From positions 1 through 64,000 of the forward strand of contig JAJZZM010000005.1 in NCBI GenBank assembly GCA_021797555.1: a DNA stretch of 64,000 bases. The letters run 5' to 3'. Below the pieces are notes generated by a model. It was not told the DNA's origin. It was given only the letters and a program-made list of their open reading frames with translations, and ran no database searches. Position numbers and translations under genes: made by a program. This DNA comes from Thermoplasmata archaeon. GTDB lineage: Archaea > Thermoplasmatota > Thermoplasmata > Thermoplasmatales > Thermoplasmataceae. Below, in pieces: positions 1 through 8,209 of this stretch; within the stretch, counting starts at the first letter, position 1; each line of letters starts with the position of its first letter.

Positions 1-1
1 T

Positions 2-184
2 GCTGCAATAAATATACTAAATGATGCTATAAATAAAATATTTAATAAATTTATTGTAATAAAGAAATTAAGAAAAAATAAACATAAGAAAGTACCCACG
101 GACTGTGGGGAACTTATGCCCGTGGAGAAAAAACCTATGCCAGTGGCAAGTTTTTCTGTGGAAGCGGGAATCCCTGATCTTTAG
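2..184 (+). CDS. tnpB: TnpB (IS200/IS605 OrfB) C-terminal end, partial
   Basis: Reading frame 2 is open from the window edge to a TAG at 182-184 and gives about 60 residues without a start codon, so the gene continues to the left of the window. The translation has the usual TnpB tail: an AAINIL motif, then TDCGELMPVE, then VEAGIPDL just before the stop. TnpB is an RNA-guided nuclease encoded by IS200/IS605 elements that cuts sites next to a transposon-associated motif. The RuvC catalytic residues lie outside the window, so activity cannot be judged. The stop codon lies inside the conserved right-end sequence, which is typical of the family. The identification rests on the tail motifs and the right-end sequence together. 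Confidence 0.82.
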   Translation, partial: AAINILNDAINKIFNKFIVIKKLRKNKHKKVPTDCGELMPVEKKPMPVASFSVEAGIPDL

Positions 185-195
185 GGAGGAGGTCA
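60..195 (+). ncRNA. Candidate omega-RNA (reRNA) scaffold and IS605-type right end
   Basis: The 3' end of the tnpB frame runs into GGGAATCCCT-GATCTTT-AGGGAGGAGGTCA at about 166-195. It contains a TCCCT/AGGGA stem and the GGAGGAGGTCA terminus typical of TnpB element right ends. In this family the omega-RNA overlaps the tnpB 3' end and its guide is copied from the DNA just past the right end, here from about base 196. The 5' boundary of the RNA is only a guess. Confidence 0.6.
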
Positions 196-446
196 CTAAA
201 GGCAATATATATGATTCCAAAGCCCTATATGTATTTATATATTCCATAATGAATTTTAATTATATGCTAGAGTATTCTGCCACCTTCTTTAAAAATATAT
301 ATAATATTAAAATTTGGATAATCATATAGTTATCATGAAAATAATTATTTGTCAAAATATGAAATGCTATATATAATTACAGTTAAATTTAATTAAATAT
401 AAAAATGATAGATATTAATATATATTTAATGTAAATATATGTTTAC

Positions 447-1244
447 ATGATTTTAGTAACAAATGACGATGGCTATGATACATTAGGAATTAAAAATTTA
501 TATAATATTGCATCACAATTTGATGATACAATTATGGTTGCACCCGACACTATGAAAAGTGCGTCAGGAATGTCCATATCATTTTCAAGACCTATAAAAA
601 TAAACTCACTTAAAAATTTTGGAATAAATGGCTATTCAATTTCCGGATATCCTGCAGATTGCGTATTCATAGCAAAAAATATGTTATTAAAAAACAAAAA
701 AATAGATTTAGCATTAAGTGGAATAAATTATGGGCCAAATATATCATTAATATCATTATATGCAAGTGGAACCTTAAGTGCAGCAATGGCTGCTGCATTA
801 ACTGGCATAAAAAGCATGGCATTTTCAATACTTACCGATAATTTTAACAGTGAAATAGGTGGAGACATAAATAAAGCATCCTTAATTACAGAATATATAC
901 TAAAGGAATTCAATGAAAATGGCTTTCCTGAAAATGCTGATGTTTTAAATATAAATTATCCGGATAAAATTGACAATAATACAAAAATAAAGGTTGTGCC
1001 AATGCTAAAAAATCCATTCATGGTAACAGATTTTAAATCTGATTTATCTAATAATTATACGTACGGCAATAAAATAGATTTATATAATGAAGAAAATTCA
1101 GATTACCGTGTTTTATTCAATGAAAGAAACATAGCTGTTACGCCATTAACTGTACACGGTCATAACATAAAGGATTTTAACCCAACAGAAAAATTCTTTA
1201 AAAATGTTTCAGAAATGCTATATGAAGATAATATATTATTTTGA
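447..1244 (+). CDS. surE: 5'/3'-nucleotidase SurE
   Basis: A 265-residue protein of normal SurE length. SurE is a metal-dependent phosphatase that releases phosphate from nucleoside monophosphates and is used in nucleotide salvage or stationary-phase survival. The N-terminus carries the TNDDG motif with metal-binding Asp7 and Asp8. Ser38 in the KSASG segment and Asn94 in SGINYG match the other conserved metal ligands. The ATG at 447 lies about 20 bases after an AT-rich TATA-like stretch with no ribosome binding site, which suggests a leaderless transcript. It stands alone between the TnpB remnant and the IS110 element. The family assignment is firm; the in vivo substrate is not known from sequence. 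Confidence 0.93.
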   Translation: MILVTNDDGYDTLGIKNLYNIASQFDDTIMVAPDTMKSASGMSISFSRPIKINSLKNFGINGYSISGYPADCVFIAKNMLLKNKKIDLALSGINYGPNISLISLYASGTLSAAMAAALTGIKSMAFSILTDNFNSEIGGDINKASLITEYILKEFNENGFPENADVLNINYPDKIDNNTKIKVVPMLKNPFMVTDFKSDLSNNYTYGNKIDLYNEENSDYRVLFNERNIAVTPLTVHGHNIKDFNPTEKFFKNVSEMLYEDNILF

Positions 1245-1437
1245 TAATAAAATTTATTGACAATTATTATATTTAAATATTTCATAGATTTATATTTTTA
1301 TAATAGGATTTCTATGTGTAGAAATAGACATTATTTGCAGGTATAATTTTATGTATAGAGATATATGGCAATCCTGATGATATTATCCATGTAATATTTG
1401 TTACGCTAAAGAAATCATGAAAAACCTTATTTAGCCT

Positions 1438-1600
1438 CAGCTATATGACGATATAGCTGTGAGAATCGGAGGCGGCTGTTATATCTCTTGACCTTTAAGG
1501 CCGTGCTAAAGAATAGCCGCCCTTCGACTCGATTTCATACCTCATTAATATTTAATAAGGTGAATAGGAGTTTGTCGAGTCTACGATTCTAAATCTCACA
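1438..1600 (+). ncRNA. Candidate IS110 bridge RNA
   Basis: The leader of the IS110 transposase folds into three consecutive hairpins. The first is a perfect 9-bp stem with a 4-base loop (CAGCTATAT at 1438-1446, GACG loop, ATATAGCTG at 1451-1459). The second is a 10-bp stem with one G-U pair (1471-1480 with 1512-1521) whose large loop contains a CTTTA/TAAAG mini-stem (1493-1497 with 1507-1511). The third pairs 1526-1532 with 1575-1581, and inside it 1539-1548 pairs with 1552-1561. AGAATCG (1462-1468) can pair with CGATTCT (1584-1590) and close the second and third hairpins together. A 5' stem-loop followed by two looped hairpins matches the published architecture of IS110 bridge RNAs, which guide the recombinase to donor and target DNA. 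Transcription is not shown. Confidence 0.65.
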
Positions 1601-1621
1601 GAATCACTAGGAGGTGATTAA

Positions 1622-2776
1622 ATGGTAATAGGTTTGGATGTACATAAACGTTCCGTATACGGAACTGTAATGGAGGATAATGGAGATATTATTGTCCAGA
1701 GAAATATGGAGAATAATATAGAGATGGTCAACGGGTTTTTATTGAATTACAAGGATCATGATGTTGTTATAGAATCATCTACATCAGGAAAATACCTTTC
1801 AAAGGAATTATCAATGCTTGGTTATAAAATACATCTGATAGATCCTGCAAAGGTTCCTGAGATATCAAATAATTACAAGAAAACAGATAAAGAGGATTCA
1901 TTCCAGCTTGCAGATGTATTCAGGAAGGGTGGAATGAAGGAAATATATGTTCCATCGGAAGATATAGAGAATATAAGGTCACTGGTAAGGTATCGTCATT
2001 CCTTAGGAGAGGAATTAACATTGAAGAAGAATAAAATACATGCATTGTTAACATCATATGGAATAATAATAAAAGCTACAGACCCCTTCGGGAAGAAAGG
2101 GTTAAGGGAAATAGAAAATAGTTACAATAATCTCAATTATTCCGATAAAATAGTTTTAAGATCATTATTAAGTGATATATCATCAATCAAGGAAAGGGAA
2201 AAGGAAATAGAATCAGAAATATCAGTAATATCCAATAACAATAATGATATAAAATTATTGATGACAATTCCAGGTATAAACTTCTATACAGCATCAGGAA
2301 TAATATCAGAAATAGGAACAATCAACAGATTTAAAAATAAGCTTAAGTTTGCATCATATACCGGTTTAATACCCAAGGAGCATTCATCAGGTGAAAGAAC
2401 AGTTAAGGGACATATAACAAAGCATGGTCCATCCTTATTGAGGTTCTTTTTAGTCGAAACAGCGCATTCATTGATAAGGTTTACAAAGAAGTTCAAATCT
2501 AAATATCTCAGCATAGTAAGAAGACTGGGAAAGAAGAGAGCAATAATAGCAATAGCAAGGATATTGGCAGAAACAATTTATATAATGCTAAAGAACAATA
2601 CAAGATATATTGAAAAGGAAAGAACTGAAACAGTCAATCCTGATGAACTATACTTCAAGAGGCTTGAAGAACTATCATTGAAAAAAATAAACAATATGAA
2701 TAAACTTGCTAAAAATGCTCAAGTGCATGGCGATTCAGCAAATTTAATATACAAGAGAGGCATAAAAGATTGTTAA
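1622..2776 (+). CDS. IS110-family transposase (DEDD recombinase)
   Basis: A 384-residue intact transposase. The N-terminal RuvC-like DEDD domain shows Asp6 (GLDVHKRSV), Glu51 (VVIESSTSG), Asp89 and Asp92 (KKTDKED). The C-terminal Transposase_20 domain has the IPG (217-219) and SYTGLIPKEHSSG segments, with the likely catalytic serine at 255 or 256. Enzymes of this family excise and insert the element through a bridge RNA rather than terminal inverted repeats. An AGGAGGTGA sequence lies just upstream of the ATG at 1622, which is unusual here because most neighbours look leaderless, and may reflect translation from the long structured transcript. A decayed paralogue lies at 14.0-14.7 kb and a more distant IS110 fragment at 42.5 kb. 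Confidence 0.93.
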   Translation: MVIGLDVHKRSVYGTVMEDNGDIIVQRNMENNIEMVNGFLLNYKDHDVVIESSTSGKYLSKELSMLGYKIHLIDPAKVPEISNNYKKTDKEDSFQLADVFRKGGMKEIYVPSEDIENIRSLVRYRHSLGEELTLKKNKIHALLTSYGIIIKATDPFGKKGLREIENSYNNLNYSDKIVLRSLLSDISSIKEREKEIESEISVISNNNNDIKLLMTIPGINFYTASGIISEIGTINRFKNKLKFASYTGLIPKEHSSGERTVKGHITKHGPSLLRFFLVETAHSLIRFTKKFKSKYLSIVRRLGKKRAIIAIARILAETIYIMLKNNTRYIEKERTETVNPDELYFKRLEELSLKKINNMNKLAKNAQVHGDSANLIYKRGIKDC

Positions 2777-2793
2777 GTACAGGTTTTTCATAG

Positions 2794-3067
2794 GAGAAAT
2801 AGAAAACAATATAGATAAAATAGCAATGCCTGAAAAAATTTACATTGTGTTTGAACTATCAAAGACGGGCAGGGCAAAATTATGAGAATTTTATTCATGG
2901 GGTTATTATTACAAGGCGGTGCATTCCTAGGTATCAAGGAGTTTCAATATTTAGGTCCAATTGGAACTATAAAAAATAAAACCAATGGTCAATAGAAATA
3001 TAAAAATTATTAATTTTAAAATAATTATAAATAACAAATTTAATATAAAATATAATTATAATTATAT
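2794..3067 (+). other. Intergenic stretch after IS110
   Basis: Two short open stretches (about 2827-2885 and 2881-2994) are present but neither resembles a family I know. The last 70 bases are nearly pure A+T and probably hold the promoter of the HIT gene at 3068. Confidence 0.4.
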
Positions 3068-3481
3068 ATGTGCATATTCTGCGATATCATTAATGGCAAA
3101 GCAAAATCATATAAAATATATGAAAATAAAAGTACATTAGCATTTTTAGATATATATCCAATTTCATATGGCCATATATTAGTTATACCAAAGAAGCATT
3201 ATGAAAATATATATTCAATGGATAATGAAATATTAACAGAAGTAATAAAAACAGTAAAAACTGTAACCGAATTATTAAAGGAAAAATTAGGCATAAATGA
3301 TGTAAATATAATTAATTCAAATGGCAGAATAGCAAACCAGACAGTATTCCATTATCATATGCATGTAATACCCAGAAGAGAAAATGACAATTTAGATTTT
3401 ATAGATGAATGGTGGGTTAATAAATATATTAAAATAAATGATACTAATTTTAATGAAATAATGAATAAATTAAAGAATTAG
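3068..3481 (+). CDS. HIT-family nucleotide hydrolase
   Basis: A 137-residue histidine-triad protein of normal length. The triad HYHMHVIPR places His95, His97 and His99 at the active site; His97 and its neighbours would attack the alpha-phosphate of substrates such as AMP-lysine or diadenosine polyphosphates. The N-terminus (CIFCDIINGKA) has Cys2 and Cys5, which together with a histidine often bind zinc in this branch. The segment LAFLDIYPISYGHILVIPK is the typical HIT core. It is followed after 7 bases by a small gene on the same strand and probably shares its transcript. The exact substrate cannot be read from the sequence. Confidence 0.93.
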   Translation: MCIFCDIINGKAKSYKIYENKSTLAFLDIYPISYGHILVIPKKHYENIYSMDNEILTEVIKTVKTVTELLKEKLGINDVNIINSNGRIANQTVFHYHMHVIPRRENDNLDFIDEWWVNKYIKINDTNFNEIMNKLKN

Positions 3482-3488
3482 ATATAAA

Positions 3489-3725
3489 ATGCACAGGCTC
3501 CATAGATATGCCATCTGTTTTTCTGATGATGTTGTTTATTTCAGGCTTCATAGTGATGAAAATGGTTATGCAGCATATTATAGTAATAAAAAAGTAAAAT
3601 GTTATTATAATAATATTTCTAATATCAATAGAAAAGGAATTTATGTTTATTTTAACAATGATTATTATGGCTACATACCAAAGAATACAATGGTATTAAT
3701 TAAAATAATTACTAATAAAATATAA
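3489..3725 (+). CDS. Small hypothetical protein (78 aa) behind HIT hydrolase
   Basis: I do not recognise this protein. It is rich in Tyr, Asn and aromatic residues, has no membrane segment and reads like a small beta-strand domain (alternating hydrophobic residues in VVYFRLH and GIYVYFNNDYYGYI). The ATG lies 7 bases after the HIT stop codon, codon use matches the neighbours, and the stop is followed by an A/T-rich inverted stretch (TAAAAAATTATTTTTTA) that could end transcription of both this gene and the convergent one. Its proximity to HIT suggests co-transcription but says nothing firm about function. Confidence 0.6.
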   Translation: MHRLHRYAICFSDDVVYFRLHSDENGYAAYYSNKKVKCYYNNISNINRKGIYVYFNNDYYGYIPKNTMVLIKIITNKI

Positions 3726-3737
3726 TTTAATAAAAAA

Positions 3738-4298
3738 TTATTTTTTATTTTTGCCCAGTAAATAATAAAGTGTGCCTCCAAAGGCTGCAATAATACCGGC
3801 AGCAATAACAGGTTTCCAGGGCGTTAATCCTGTTGGTACCGGCAATGTTATATTTTTATTCTCATTGACTTTAATTATGTCCTCGTCATTTTTTACGTAT
3901 TTCAAATAAAAATCCTTTACTACTGGCTTATAATAATTATATGCCTCATATGCAGTAAAAACCCTTATATTGCCGAGATGCTGGAAATATTTCCTGTTTA
4001 TCTCAACGTGCGATATTAAATCACCATTTTCAAAAATCCTTATATGGAATTCCCAAGGATAACTTAATGATTTAGTCAATCCTAAGATTTCACCCTCATC
4101 GAATGCTAAATCGGGTTTTTTAAATCCTGACTCAATTAAATAATTTCTTACATTATTAATTTTTTCGGCAGGAATCCAGTTTTTAAAAATAGGCTCTTTA
4201 GAGATTAAGTTTAGATCATATTTAGATAAATTATAATTCCTGCTCGAAGCTGTTACAAATTTTTTTGGAATATATGTTTTATATTCTGATGCTTTCAT
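3738..4298 (-). CDS. Hypothetical protein with C-terminal membrane anchor
   Basis: A 186-residue protein not recognised by family. Residues 1 to about 150 are soluble, charged and Tyr/Asn-rich, with a central WEFHIRIFENGDLISHVEINRK segment that looks like beta strands. Near the C-terminus PVIAAGIIAAFGGTLYYLL forms one membrane helix followed by GKNKK, so the protein looks tail-anchored with its domain in the cytoplasm. No signal peptide is seen. It ends 12 bases from the convergent 78-residue gene and is monocistronic. Likely a lineage-specific archaeal protein. Confidence 0.75.
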   Translation of the reverse strand: MKASEYKTYIPKKFVTASSRNYNLSKYDLNLISKEPIFKNWIPAEKINNVRNYLIESGFKKPDLAFDEGEILGLTKSLSYPWEFHIRIFENGDLISHVEINRKYFQHLGNIRVFTAYEAYNYYKPVVKDFYLKYVKNDEDIIKVNENKNITLPVPTGLTPWKPVIAAGIIAAFGGTLYYLLGKNKK

Positions 4299-4586
4299 AA
4301 TAAATATATTATGGGTCTGTATTTATCAGTATTGTTTATAAATGATTAAACCTGTTTATGTTATGGGCTCTATTAACATCCATTCCATTAGATTACTATC
4401 CATGTATTCTTAAATGTAGTGTGTACGGCCAATACAAATAAAAATGTTCGTAAAATACAATATTAGTTATATAAAAATATGTAAATTATTCCGATGAATT
4501 TATTATAATTAATATCTAATTCTTATATAATAATCATTAATGCATATTTTTAATAATATTAATATAATCTTTTGTAATTCATTACA
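4299..4586. other. Divergent promoter region
   Basis: Non-coding, AT-rich stretch between two divergent genes. No open frame or repeat of note is visible; it must hold promoters for both the tail-anchored protein and the APC permease. Confidence 0.5.
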
Positions 4587-5954
4587 ATGAATAATAACCT
4601 AAAATCAAATATTATTACACTGCCAGGGTTAATTTTTCAGGGTATGGGCCAGCTATCACCATTGTTTACGTTTGATGGGATAATAAGCGTTGCAGCGTTT
4701 GCAGAAGGTGCAAGCCCTTTAGCGTTTTTAATAGGATTAATAGCGTCATTATTAACTGGAAATACATTATACCAGTTTTCTAAAAGAACTGCAAGCGCAC
4801 GTGGATATTATGGCTATTCAAAATACGGTCTGGGAAACCATGCAGGCGTTATAACATCATACTTATATTTATTATACCAGATTGCAAATTTGGTTTTTAT
4901 AATGTCATTTTTTATAATGATATTTAATCCTGCATTATTATATCTAACGGGAATAAACGTACCATTTTATTATGGAATTTTATTGATAATAGTAATTGCG
5001 ATTCCATCATTTTTTATGATTTATAGAGGCATAGTACCATCGTTTAAATCACAGATAACAATAAATATAATAGAAATAATCTTTGTTGTTTCTGTTTCAG
5101 TAATTATAATACTGACATCTAAAGATAATTCACTAATAGTGTTCACACCAGTATCAGGATATAAGAATTTATTCTTGGGATTTATAACGGGAAGCTTTTT
5201 AGCATATACAGGCTATGGTTCAATAGTTCCATTGGGTGAAGAGGCGAAAGCACCGGAAAAAAATATAAGCCTATCAATAATCATAATGCTATTAATCATA
5301 GGTGCCCTGGATTTATTAATATCATATGCGCTGGTAGTTGGCTTCGGCATAAATAAGATGGGCAGTTTTACAAACACCGTTATTCCCGCCTTTATAGTAA
5401 TAAAAACACATATAGACGTTTACTTCTCAATGTTCTTTTTTGCCTTTAACTTCTTTATTATATACACATTATTTAATACAATAGGAACTGCAATAACAAG
5501 AAATATATATTCAATGGCCAGAGATGGTTATTTACCTGATAAATTTTCAAAAACTAATAAATATGATGCACCACAGAATGCACTATTACTGACAATAATT
5601 ATATTTATAATAACCACTGCAGTATCTTCAATTATATTTTATAGCAGTTTTGGCGTTTCCGGATTCTTATATCAGTTCATATTCTTTGCAACCATAAGCA
5701 CAATGTCAACCCTGATCATACATTTAATTGTTAATTCCTCTCTATCAAAGGTACATAAATCATTATTATATGACATAGTTATACCCATAATATCAAGCAT
5801 AGTCATATTAATAGCAATGTATTATGCAGTAATAGACCTGGCATTTCCGTTTGTATATGCCGGAATTATAATGGTTTTATATATAGCAATGGCAGTTATT
5901 ATAGATCTATACATGGCAAAGGTATCTAAAGAAACAAAGGCTGTAAATGCATAA
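4587..5954 (+). CDS. APC-family amino acid permease
   Basis: A 455-residue integral membrane protein with about 12 helices. Features of the amino acid-polyamine-organocation superfamily are the substrate-contact segment in helix 1 (GMGQLSPLFTF) and the GEEAKAPEKNI motif following helix 6, around residue 215. It would import an amino acid with protons across the cytoplasmic membrane, fitting an acidophilic heterotroph that feeds on peptides. It has two intact APC relatives in the window (8937 and 12349) and one dead one (35622). The substrate cannot be named. The gene appears monocistronic, with an AT-rich promoter region upstream. Confidence 0.9.
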   Translation: MNNNLKSNIITLPGLIFQGMGQLSPLFTFDGIISVAAFAEGASPLAFLIGLIASLLTGNTLYQFSKRTASARGYYGYSKYGLGNHAGVITSYLYLLYQIANLVFIMSFFIMIFNPALLYLTGINVPFYYGILLIIVIAIPSFFMIYRGIVPSFKSQITINIIEIIFVVSVSVIIILTSKDNSLIVFTPVSGYKNLFLGFITGSFLAYTGYGSIVPLGEEAKAPEKNISLSIIIMLLIIGALDLLISYALVVGFGINKMGSFTNTVIPAFIVIKTHIDVYFSMFFFAFNFFIIYTLFNTIGTAITRNIYSMARDGYLPDKFSKTNKYDAPQNALLLTIIIFIITTAVSSIIFYSSFGVSGFLYQFIFFATISTMSTLIIHLIVNSSLSKVHKSLLYDIVIPIISSIVILIAMYYAVIDLAFPFVYAGIIMVLYIAMAVIIDLYMAKVSKETKAVNA

Positions 5955-6099
5955 TTTTTTTATATAAATTATATTATAATTTTATTTAATTAAACATTTA
6001 AAGGCGATATAATATTTATGGCACAATTATAAATTTTAAACATTAAAATTCCGATAATACTTATAAAAAAATACTTATAAAAAATTATTAAAATATATA

Positions 6100-7527
6100 T
6101 TACTGTTTTGCTGTAACGGTATATTCGCTTTCCCTTGAGACCTCTTCCATTGCCCTTCCTTTTGTTTCTGGTAGGAACAGTATTGTTATTATCAGTGCTG
6201 CTATTGAGAATGTTGCAAGGACAGTCATAAGCACAGAAAGCCCGGAGGCTATTATAAATACATCAGCAAATGTACCTATAAATGCACCGGTTTTACCCCC
6301 TGCAGCAGATATGCCTGTCCCTAAACCCCTTGTTGTTGATGGAAAGACTTCAGGAGGATAAACAAACGTAGTTACATTTGGTCCGAACATCATGAAAAAG
6401 TAGCTTACACCATAAACTATTAAGAATTCTGAAACGTATCCAGGTGTATCAAGTATAGGTAACAATGCTAATATTCCGAATGCTACAGCAAGCATTATGA
6501 ACCCTGTAACCTGTATCGGCTTCCTCCCCAATTTATCCAGTGTAAATGTTGCAAGCCAGTATCCAGGCAGTGCTGCCGCAGTGAATATAAGTGCGGCATA
6601 TTCTGTTGATCTAATTAATCCCGGCAAACCTGTTGCTGTTATTATTGTTGCAAATATTCTGCTTGCCATTATAGAGTTGCCATAAAAGGCCCAGTCCATC
6701 AAAAACCATGAACCTGCAGTTCCTATCAATGTTATTAAAAATTTTTTATCCTTAAATAAAATATACCACGGTGCATTTAATTTCTGTTTCTGTTTTGATA
6801 CTGCAACATCTATTCCGGTATATGATTTCAGGTTTTTTGCAGCTTCTTCAGCATTTCCTTTAGCAACACTATACCTTGGTGGCTCAGGCATTTTCCTTCT
6901 GTAATATATAACTATGGCAGCAGGTATGGCACCTACAGATAACATTATCTTCCATGCATCTGTTAATGGGATAATTTTTGTATTTATCAAAAATACTAAT
7001 GCCAGTAAGGATGATACTACTAATCCTATGCTCTGCATTGAAAGGATGCTTCCGACATATTTCCCACGTGTTTTCATATTTGAGTATTCCGCCATTATTA
7101 CGGATGATGTTGCATAATCTCCACCTATGCCTATACCAAGTAAAAATCTCCATCCAATTAATGCCCACGGATCCTTAAACGAAAGGAATGCGCTTCCAAG
7201 TGCCCCGATGACAAGCAACACCAGTTCCAATCCATAAACAGCTTTCCTGCCTAAGTAATCTAAAAGCCTTCCGAACGTTAAAGCTCCAAAAACCGCAGCT
7301 ATCAGGGACATAGAACCAATAAGGGCAATTTCAGTTTTTGTAAGGCTCCACCCTATCATTGGAAGTATTGCAATTACAGTTCCTATTATAAATAAATCAT
7401 AGGCATCTGTAAAAAATCCCATTCCGGCTGTCAAGAATGTTCTAAAATGGAACTTTCCTGTCGCGTTGTCCAGCGCAGTGTTAATATTTTTTATATTACC
7501 ATTTTCTTTTTCGTCCATATTTTTCAA
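6100..7527 (-). CDS. MFS transporter, phosphate:proton symporter-like
   Basis: A 475-residue major facilitator with 12 predicted helices. The first helix segment GMGFFTDAYDLFIIGTV, the loop motif GRLLDYLGRKAVYG and the helix 4 segment GIGGDYATSSVIMAEY are characteristic of the PHS branch (Pho84-like), whose members take up phosphate, and of related sugar or organic acid carriers. The second half repeats a DKLGRKPIQ motif. A long AT-rich upstream region with repeated TAATTTATATA units precedes the gene. The start at 7527 (MKNMDEKENG) could instead be the Met four codons later. The MFS call is sure; phosphate as substrate is tentative. Confidence 0.88.
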   Translation of the reverse strand: MKNMDEKENGNIKNINTALDNATGKFHFRTFLTAGMGFFTDAYDLFIIGTVIAILPMIGWSLTKTEIALIGSMSLIAAVFGALTFGRLLDYLGRKAVYGLELVLLVIGALGSAFLSFKDPWALIGWRFLLGIGIGGDYATSSVIMAEYSNMKTRGKYVGSILSMQSIGLVVSSLLALVFLINTKIIPLTDAWKIMLSVGAIPAAIVIYYRRKMPEPPRYSVAKGNAEEAAKNLKSYTGIDVAVSKQKQKLNAPWYILFKDKKFLITLIGTAGSWFLMDWAFYGNSIMASRIFATIITATGLPGLIRSTEYAALIFTAAALPGYWLATFTLDKLGRKPIQVTGFIMLAVAFGILALLPILDTPGYVSEFLIVYGVSYFFMMFGPNVTTFVYPPEVFPSTTRGLGTGISAAGGKTGAFIGTFADVFIIASGLSVLMTVLATFSIAALIITILFLPETKGRAMEEVSRESEYTVTAKQ

Positions 7528-7531
7528 TAAT

Positions 7532-7594
7532 TAATTTATATAGTTTATATAAATATTCTGTATATAATTTATATAGTTATATATAATTTATATA
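7532..7594. repeat. Repeated TAATTTATATA units upstream of the MFS gene
   Basis: TAATTTATATA occurs at 7532, 7565 and 7584, the first two extended to TAATTTATATAG. The units overlap the likely core promoter of the divergent MFS gene. They may be regulator binding sites or simple low-complexity sequence. Confidence 0.35.
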
Positions 7595-7725
7595 AAATAT
7601 ATATTATTTATTACGGTCTATGTATTTAGAGGTTTTGTTTGGTGGTATAAGATATATTAATATTAATTTTAAAAATATTTTAGTCAATATATAAAATATT
7701 AAATACTTTATTTACATAATAATTT

Positions 7726-8160
7726 ATGGATAACTATGCATCCTCTGCGAAATCACTCATATTTGCTGCGATAATAATTGAAGTTGTTTTTTTAGTTATT
7801 GGCATTATAGTATTTTTATTTGCTTTTGCCGTATCCTTTACAACTACTGTATCTAACGGACCGGTTACCTCAATAACAACAGAACCAGCACTTCCATTTA
7901 TTTTTGGTATAATTAGCATTGCCTTTATTTTTGGTATTTTCTGGATATTGCTGGATTATTTTCTTTTATATAAAAAAATTCTGGCAGACAAGATTGAAGA
8001 AGCAAAATCTGCATCTCTGGTTCTCGGAATAATTCAATTAATTTTTGGTGGTTTAATACCAGGAATTTTAATATTAGTTGCCTATGGGAAATTAGCTGAT
8101 TCTGTAAATTATCGGATGAACCATCATGAGAAGGAAGGGGATAATAATAACATTTTTTAA
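7726..8160 (+). CDS. Small membrane protein, hypothetical
   Basis: A 144-residue protein with an amphipathic N-terminus and about four hydrophobic segments: residues 12-35, 50-75, a short one at 76-82, and 97-125 (LVLGIIQLIFGGLIPGILIL). The C-terminal tail is charged and His/Lys/Glu-rich (NHHEKEGDNNN), so it probably faces the cytoplasm. The layout resembles small DUF-type archaeal membrane proteins, but I cannot name a family. It lies 50 bases before the acetyltransferase gene on the same strand. The gene looks real by codon use and promoter-like upstream sequence. Confidence 0.7.
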   Translation: MDNYASSAKSLIFAAIIIEVVFLVIGIIVFLFAFAVSFTTTVSNGPVTSITTEPALPFIFGIISIAFIFGIFWILLDYFLLYKKILADKIEEAKSASLVLGIIQLIFGGLIPGILILVAYGKLADSVNYRMNHHEKEGDNNNIF

Positions 8161-8209
8161 TAACTTTATTTAACAATCAATTAAAATATGCCAGCATAAT
8201 TAAGTTTTT

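Larger units (their letters stand above)
1280..2793 (+). mobile_element. IS110-family insertion sequence (approximate limits)
   Basis: The unit is an IS110 transposase preceded by about 340 bases of structured non-coding DNA and followed by a very short 3' tail, the classic IS110-group layout. IS110 elements lack terminal inverted repeats, so the ends are uncertain. TTTCATAG occurs at 1280-1287 and again at 2786-2793, just beyond the transposase stop, and I used these as provisional limits. Confidence 0.5.

Noticed and set aside
105-329. 74-residue frame at the left edge
   Set aside because: It overlaps the TnpB tail and right-end hairpin in another frame, starts at a GTG and has no protein-like pattern.
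1501-1600. A tRNA gene suggested by TTCGACTC in the IS110 leader
   Set aside because: No cloverleaf can be formed; the bases are explained by the hairpins of the bridge-RNA-like structure.
1280-2793. TTTCATAG at both sides as an IS110 target duplication
   Set aside because: IS110 elements normally share only a very short core at both ends; an 8-base repeat in AT-rich DNA may be chance, so I used it only as a provisional boundary.
7532-7594. CRISPR-like repeat cluster
   Set aside because: The units are short, irregularly spaced and AT-only, with no spacers; no CRISPR array is visible anywhere in the window.
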